Of a DNA stretch of 64,000 nt, positions 59,433 through 64,000 are shown one piece after another. Made by a program: the position numbers and the translations under genes. This DNA is from an uncultured Clostridia bacterium (GTDB lineage: Bacteria; Bacillota; Clostridia; Lachnospirales; CAG-274). The notes under the pieces are model-generated. The model did no database searches. It saw only the letters and a list, made by a program, of their open reading frames with translations, and was not told where the DNA came from. Where the stretch lies: positions 124,001 through 188,000 of the forward strand of contig CALWLD010000001.1 in assembly GCA_944381435.1 (NCBI GenBank), in the 5' to 3' direction. Each line of letters opens with the position of its first letter. Positions within the stretch are counted from its first letter, which is position 1.

Positions 59433-60449
59433 ATGTCTACATTGCTAGAACAATATGGCGGCAAAACCAAAGCTGCTATGCTACTTGTATGTTTAGGGCC
59501 TGAAAAATCGGCTAAAGTTTTTAAGCATCTTAAAGAAGACGAAATAGAAGCTTTAACTCTTGAAATAGCTAATGTTAATACTATCTTACCTGAAGTGAAA
59601 GAAAGTATAATGGAAGAGTTTTATCAAATATGTATAGCACAAAAATATATCGTGGAAGGCGGTATAGGATATGCTAAACAGCTTTTAGAACAATCATTTG
59701 GCGATGACAAAGCTAATGAAATTATAGCAAAGCTTACTATTTCTTTACAGGTTAAACCTTTCGACTTTATCAGAAGAGATGATATAACACAGGTTATAAA
59801 CTTTATACAAAATGAACATCCACAAACTATAGCTTTGATATTATCTTATTTAAAACCAGCGCAAGCAGGTGAGGTTTTATCTTCTTTAGCTCCAGAAAAA
59901 CAAGCAGAGGTTGCTAAAAGGATAGCTATTATGGATAGAACAAATCCAGATATTATTAAAGAAGTAGAAATTGCTCTTGAAAATAAAATATCTACTCTTA
60001 TGACAGCCGAATACACAGATGTTGGTGGTATTGATGCTATCGTAGAAATCCTTAACTCTGTTGATAGAAACACAGAGAAAAATATTATGGATACTTTAGA
60101 AACAGAAGAAGTTGAACTTTCTGAAGAAATTAAAAAGAAAATGTTTGTATTTGAAGATTTATTATCTCTTGATAACAGATCTATACAAACTATCCTTAGA
60201 GAAGATATTGACCAAAGAGACATCGCTACTGCTCTTAAAGGAGCATCAGAAGAATTACAAACTCTTATATTTAACAACTTATCTAAGCGTTTAGCTGCTA
60301 TGATAAAAGAAGATATGGAATTTATGGGACCTGTTAGAAGAGCAGATGTTGAAGAAGCACAACAAAAAATTGTTAACGTTGTTAGAAGGCTTCAAGAAAG
60401 CAACCAAATTGTTGTTGCTAGAGGTGGAGGCGATGATATAATTGTCTAG
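59433..60449 (+). CDS. fliG: Flagellar motor switch protein FliG
   Basis: A 338-residue rotor protein. The N-terminal FliF-binding domain starts YGGKTKAAMLLVCLG, the middle has EHPQTIALILSYLKPAQAGEVL (the EHPQR patch), and the C-terminal torque domain includes FEDLLSLDNRSIQTILRE with charged residues that meet MotA. An in-frame start exists at 59412 inside fliF, but GGGAG lies before the ATG at 59433, giving the usual N-terminus. Confidence 0.96.
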   Translation: MSTLLEQYGGKTKAAMLLVCLGPEKSAKVFKHLKEDEIEALTLEIANVNTILPEVKESIMEEFYQICIAQKYIVEGGIGYAKQLLEQSFGDDKANEIIAKLTISLQVKPFDFIRRDDITQVINFIQNEHPQTIALILSYLKPAQAGEVLSSLAPEKQAEVAKRIAIMDRTNPDIIKEVEIALENKISTLMTAEYTDVGGIDAIVEILNSVDRNTEKNIMDTLETEEVELSEEIKKKMFVFEDLLSLDNRSIQTILREDIDQRDIATALKGASEELQTLIFNNLSKRLAAMIKEDMEFMGPVRRADVEEAQQKIVNVVRRLQESNQIVVARGGGDDIIV

Positions 60450-61242
60450 GATATTAAAAGCACCTTATATAAATATTGATAAAAATGTGGTTATAGATAA
60501 TACATTTACTACAGAACAAAATGTAGAACAAAATATAGAAATAGAAAACAACACCGCCAACCAAGATTTAACTATAGAAAATGAACAATCTATAACAGAA
60601 GAAAATAAATATTTAGAACAATTAAAAGAAGATATTTTAGCACAAGCTAATGAAGAGGCTAACAGAATAATAGAAAATGCTAGCCAAGAGGCTGAAATAA
60701 AAGCAGAAGAAATAAAAAACCAAGCTAAAGAGGAAATGAATTTAAAAGCAGAAGAGATATATAAAGAAAGCTTTGAAAAAGGTTATGAAGAAGGTAAAGT
60801 TAAAGCTGAACAAGATATTAATGCTTTAAAAATAGAGGCTAATAGCATATTAGAACAAGCTAAACAAGAAAGAGAAAATATGATAAATAGCCTAGAGCCT
60901 GAAATAATAAATTTTATTATAGACACTACTCAAAATATATTAACTAACTCTTTTACCTTTAACAAAGATATTATATCTCTTCTTATTAAAAAAGGTTTAT
61001 TATCTATTAAAGAATTAAAAAATTTAAAAATTTTTGTTTCTGAAGAACAATTTACATATGTTGAAGAAAATAAACAAAAAATACTAGGAATAGACACAGA
61101 TAAAAATAATATAGAAATAATAAAAGATAACTCTCTAGGTAATACAGACTGTGTAATAGAAACAGAAATAGGCACTATAAAATGTGGCGTTGATGAACAG
61201 TTATCTTCTATAAAAGAGGCTTTATACTATATATTAAATTGA
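60442..61242 (+). CDS. fliH: Flagellar assembly protein FliH
   Basis: A 266-residue stator of the flagellar export ATPase. A variable N-terminus is followed by a long charged helix (about residues 55-150) with AEEI/KAEE repeats and a C-terminal domain (SLLIKKGLLSIKELKNLKIFVSEEQF, NSLGNTDCVIETEIGTIKCG) that binds FliI. Start is TTG at 60442, overlapping the fliG stop by 8 nt, with GGAGG upstream. Position between fliG and fliI is decisive, as FliH diverges fast. Confidence 0.9.
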   Translation: MSRILKAPYINIDKNVVIDNTFTTEQNVEQNIEIENNTANQDLTIENEQSITEENKYLEQLKEDILAQANEEANRIIENASQEAEIKAEEIKNQAKEEMNLKAEEIYKESFEKGYEEGKVKAEQDINALKIEANSILEQAKQERENMINSLEPEIINFIIDTTQNILTNSFTFNKDIISLLIKKGLLSIKELKNLKIFVSEEQFTYVEENKQKILGIDTDKNNIEIIKDNSLGNTDCVIETEIGTIKCGVDEQLSSIKEALYYILN

Positions 61243-61254
61243 TAGGGTGATAGT

Positions 61255-62565
61255 ATGTTTGATATAGATATAAATAAATATAAATATGTACTAGAAAAAG
61301 ACTATGTAAAAAAAATAGGTAAAGTTTCTAGAGTTGTTGGGCTTACAATAGAGGCAGATGGGCCAGATGTTAGCATTGGAAATTGTTGCAAAATACATAC
61401 AAGAGAAAATAAAAGCGTTTTAGCAGAGGTTGTAGGATTTAAAGATAAAAAAATACTTCTTATGCCTTATGGTGATATAGAAGGGGTTGGGCTTGGAAGT
61501 ATTGTGGAAGGTTTTGATTATCCTCTTAGCGTAAAAGTATCTGATAACCTTTTAGGAAGAGTGTTAGATGGGCTAGGAGAACCTATGGATAACAAAGGAC
61601 CAATAGATGCAAAAAAAGAGGTTTCTACAACAAATACACCTCCAGACCCTTTAGAAAGAAACCGTATAAAAGAGCAACTTTCCCTAGGAGTTAAGGCTAT
61701 AGATGGACTTTTATCTATTGGTAAAGGGCAAAGGGTTGGTATATTTGCTGGCTCTGGTGTAGGAAAAAGTACATTAATGGGTATGATTGCTAGAAACACA
61801 AGCGCATCTATTAATGTTATTGCTCTTATAGGTGAGCGTGGTAGAGAGGTAAAGGAATTTATTGAAAAAGACCTTGGAGAAGAAGGGCTTAAACGCTCTG
61901 TTTTGGTTATAGCTACATCAGATAAACCTGCTTTAGTAAGGCTTAAGGCAGCGCAGGTTGCCACATCTATTGCTGAATATTTTAGAGAACAAGGAAAAGA
62001 CGTACTTCTTCTTATGGACTCTTTAACAAGATATGCTATGGCTCAAAGAGAGGTTGGGCTTGCTATAGGTGAACCTCCTGTTTCCAGAGGTTATACACCT
62101 TCTGTTTTTTCTATAATGCCTAAACTTTTAGAAAGAGCAGGAAATTCGGATAAAGGCTCAATAACAGGCTTATATACCGTACTTGTAGATGGTGATGATT
62201 TGACAGAGCCTGTTACAGATACAGCAAGGGGTATATTAGATGGACATATTGTTTTATCTAGAAAATTGGCTAATAAAAACCATTATCCTGCTATAGATGT
62301 TTTGGCTAGTGTATCTCGTGTTATGGGAGATGTTGTTACTAAAGAGCATAAAAAAAATGCCTTTGAAATTAAAAAACTTATGGGTACTTATGCAGAGGCT
62401 GAAGACCTTATAAATGTAGGAGCTTATGTTTCTGGTAGTAACGAAGACATTGATATGGCTATATCAAAAAGAAAGCCTATATTAAATTTTGTAACTCAAT
62501 CTACCGATGAAAGCTTTTCCCTTGAACAAGTAGAAGAAGAAATGAATAAAATTTTAGAAGGTTAG
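61255..62565 (+). CDS. fliI: Flagellum-specific ATP synthase FliI
   Basis: A 436-residue export ATPase related to the F1 beta subunit. Walker A is GIFAGSGVGKST (about residue 165), Walker B LLLMDSLTRYAMAQRE, and the signature GEPPVSRGYTPSVFS follows. Length is standard. Follows fliH by 12 bp with a weak AGGGTGAT site. Confidence 0.97.
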   Translation: MFDIDINKYKYVLEKDYVKKIGKVSRVVGLTIEADGPDVSIGNCCKIHTRENKSVLAEVVGFKDKKILLMPYGDIEGVGLGSIVEGFDYPLSVKVSDNLLGRVLDGLGEPMDNKGPIDAKKEVSTTNTPPDPLERNRIKEQLSLGVKAIDGLLSIGKGQRVGIFAGSGVGKSTLMGMIARNTSASINVIALIGERGREVKEFIEKDLGEEGLKRSVLVIATSDKPALVRLKAAQVATSIAEYFREQGKDVLLLMDSLTRYAMAQREVGLAIGEPPVSRGYTPSVFSIMPKLLERAGNSDKGSITGLYTVLVDGDDLTEPVTDTARGILDGHIVLSRKLANKNHYPAIDVLASVSRVMGDVVTKEHKKNAFEIKKLMGTYAEAEDLINVGAYVSGSNEDIDMAISKRKPILNFVTQSTDESFSLEQVEEEMNKILEG

Positions 62566-62568
62566 AAA

Positions 62569-63009
62569 ATGGCTAAATTTATATTTAAAATGCAAAGTCT
62601 TTTAAGCATTAAAGAAAAGCTAGAAGATAAAAGCAAAACAGAATATGGTAAGGCTTTAAATAAACTAGAAGAAGAAAAAAATATCCTCTTAAGCCTTGAA
62701 AATAAAAAACAAGAAAATATAGCAATGTTTAAACAAAGCATTGCAACTGGCGTTAGGCCAAATTATATTGATAACATAAATAAATACATTAGCTTTATAG
62801 ATAAAAAGATACAAGAACAACAAGAAAATATTAATAAAGCTAAAGAAATTGTAGAAGAAAAAAGGCTAGAATTATTAGAAGCTATGAAACAACGAAAAGT
62901 TTTAGAAGCTCTTAAAGAAAAAGAAAAAGAAAACTATTTTAAAGAAGAGCTTAATAAAGAGCAAAAAATAATTGATGAAATAGTTAGCTATAAATACAAT
63001 AAGGCTTAA
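62569..63009 (+). CDS. fliJ: Flagellar export protein FliJ
   Basis: A 146-residue all-helical coiled-coil protein (FKMQSLLSIKEKLEDKSK at the start), the stalk of the FliI ATPase that couples to FlhA. Sequence is mainly charged heptads, so the call rests on length, helix content and its place 3 bp after fliI. Confidence 0.9.
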   Translation: MAKFIFKMQSLLSIKEKLEDKSKTEYGKALNKLEEEKNILLSLENKKQENIAMFKQSIATGVRPNYIDNINKYISFIDKKIQEQQENINKAKEIVEEKRLELLEAMKQRKVLEALKEKEKENYFKEELNKEQKIIDEIVSYKYNKA

Positions 63010-63023
63010 CTTGGAGGTTTGAT

Positions 63024-63749
63024 ATGGCTAAGAAAAATGAAAAAAACAAAAAAATAGAACAAGAAGATTTAGACTTAATAGATGAAGACTTAGATGATGA
63101 AACAGATGAGCCTAAAAAGAAAAAGGGTGGCTGTTTATTAAAACTATTAATATTTCTTATTATAATAGCTATACCTATTGCTCTTATAAGCTTTAACGTA
63201 GGAAATATTAGAGATAAATATTTAAGACCTGGGCTTGAAAAAATGCCTATTGTAAAAAACTTGTTACCGCCTTTAGAAGAAGAGCAACAAGAAGAAGAGG
63301 TGGTAGATGAAAAGCAACAAACTATAGATTCTCTCACAAAAGAAATAGAAGAACTTAATAAAGAAGTAACTAGGCTTAAAGAATTTGAACAGGCACAGCT
63401 ACAATTTAAAGCAGAAAAAGAAGAGTTTGATAAAATGATAGCCTTAAATGACCCTAAAGCTTATGCTAGTTTTTACGAATCTATTGCACCTGAAAATGCA
63501 GAAGAACTTTATAAACAAGCCATAAATCAAGAGGTTACAGATAAAAGGTTTAAAGACTATATACAAACTTTTGAAACTATGAAAAAAGACGCTGTTGCTA
63601 CTATTTTAGAGGAACTTATGGTTACAGATATGGACTTGGTTATCACCATATTAGAAAACTTAACAAGCGATAAAAGAAGTGAAATATTAAGTGCTATGGA
63701 CCCTAAAAATGCGGCCTCTTGTTCTAAACTTTTAGCACCTGTACAATAA
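63024..63749 (+). CDS. MotE/YlxF-like membrane protein
   Basis: A 241-residue protein: charged cytoplasmic tail (residues 1-40), one membrane helix (LLKLLIFLIIIAIPIALISF), a coiled coil (about 95-135), and a C-terminal MgtE_N-like alpha domain (VATILEELMVTDMDLVITILENLTSDKRSEILSAMDPKNAA). This is the layout of YlxF/MotE proteins, found between fliJ and fliK in Bacillus and many Clostridia. It may chaperone the stator. GGAGG precedes the ATG. Confidence 0.88.
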   Translation: MAKKNEKNKKIEQEDLDLIDEDLDDETDEPKKKKGGCLLKLLIFLIIIAIPIALISFNVGNIRDKYLRPGLEKMPIVKNLLPPLEEEQQEEEVVDEKQQTIDSLTKEIEELNKEVTRLKEFEQAQLQFKAEKEEFDKMIALNDPKAYASFYESIAPENAEELYKQAINQEVTDKRFKDYIQTFETMKKDAVATILEELMVTDMDLVITILENLTSDKRSEILSAMDPKNAASCSKLLAPVQ

Positions 63750-63778
63750 ATATTATACTTGAAAGGAGGTGAGAAGTA

Positions 63779-64000
63779 ATGGAGCTTACAACTATGTTTT
63801 TAAACCATCTAGCTGGTAAAAATAGCGTTAGTGCTTCTAATGTATCTACTAACAACAAAGGATTTGAACAAGTTTTAAATAATGTAGAGAAAAAAGAAGC
63901 TAACAATAACAACTATAATACAGCAAATAAACAAAATGTTAATAAAAAACAAGAAAAACCTTTAGAATTTAAAAAAGAAGATACCAACAAAGTAGAAAGT
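63779..64000 (+). CDS. fliK: Flagellar hook-length control protein FliK, N-terminal part
   Basis: ATG at 63779 after a perfect AAAGGAGGTGA site opens a frame to the window end (74 codons visible). The visible residues are asparagine- and lysine-rich and low-complexity, as in FliK N-termini, so the call rests mainly on position after the MotE-like gene. The conserved C-terminal domain is outside the window. Confidence 0.7.
   Translation, partial: MELTTMFLNHLAGKNSVSASNVSTNNKGFEQVLNNVEKKEANNNNYNTANKQNVNKKQEKPLEFKKEDTNKVES

Noticed and set aside
1-64000. rRNA, tRNA, tmRNA or prophage genes
   Set aside because: I saw no conserved rRNA segments, no cloverleaf with TTCGANTC arms, and no integrase or phage structural genes.

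Overview
The window is AT-rich (roughly 30% GC) chromosomal DNA from a flagellated, Gram-positive, low-GC bacterium of the class Clostridia. A position in or near Lachnospirales is my best guess, not a proof. The evidence is strong GGAGG-type ribosome binding sites, several TTG starts, a Firmicute FeoAB/DtxR locus, a GerS-like lipoprotein beside an alanine racemase (seen in endospore-forming Clostridioides), and a fla operon in the Bacillus/Clostridium order. I saw no rRNA, tRNA, CRISPR array, prophage or intact insertion sequence.

Layout. 1-5.4 kb: a YfhO-type envelope glycosylation protein (cut by the window edge) and a GtrA protein, MTA/SAH nucleosidase, and a large heptad-repeat protein of unknown role. 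5-11 kb (minus strand): a MazF-type RNase without a visible antitoxin, alr, a GerS-like lipoprotein, then trhP-trmR-mltG (tRNA wobble-uridine hydroxylation and methylation plus a lytic transglycosylase). 11-14.5 kb: ECF transporter module with the two ATPases fused in one chain, ecfT and truA. 14.7-18.7 kb: trehalose locus treP-treA-treR with a clear promoter and operator. 19-32.3 kb: folate, shikimate and peptidoglycan genes, a GNAT and a YihY protein, a MazG-like protein, a gdpP-rplI-dnaB block in which GdpP lacks its membrane segments, a cassette of unknown membrane and membrane-anchored proteins including three tandem paralogues, and alaS.

32-44 kb: a small lipoprotein, rsmA, a 26-residue membrane peptide, a methionine gamma-lyase-like gene with miaA, rpmB, asp23-fakA, recG-rsmD-coaD, a coiled-coil protein and a YitT protein. 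44-48 kb (minus): ispF-cysS-mrnC-rlmB-rae1, the order known from Bacillus. 48-51.6 kb: feoAB divergent from a DtxR/MntR-type regulator, with an MntR-like operator between them, and a polysaccharide deacetylase. 51.6-55 kb: a PfkB sugar kinase, HIT protein and asparagine synthetase. 55-64 kb: cheV and the flagellar basal-body/export operon flgB-flgC-fliE-fliF-fliG-fliH-fliI-fliJ-motE-like-fliK (cut by the window end).

The most unusual non-coding signal is a dispersed, hairpin-rich, locally GC-rich intergenic repeat found in four gaps (6.66, 14.5, 33.8 and 39.05 kb). In three of them the element lies between two copies of a hairpin that differs from locus to locus. Other points to check are the EcfA fusion, the soluble GdpP, the solitary MazF, the tandem duplication of the ispF 3' end, the three-paralogue cassette, and two genes whose best-placed start codon is ATT.
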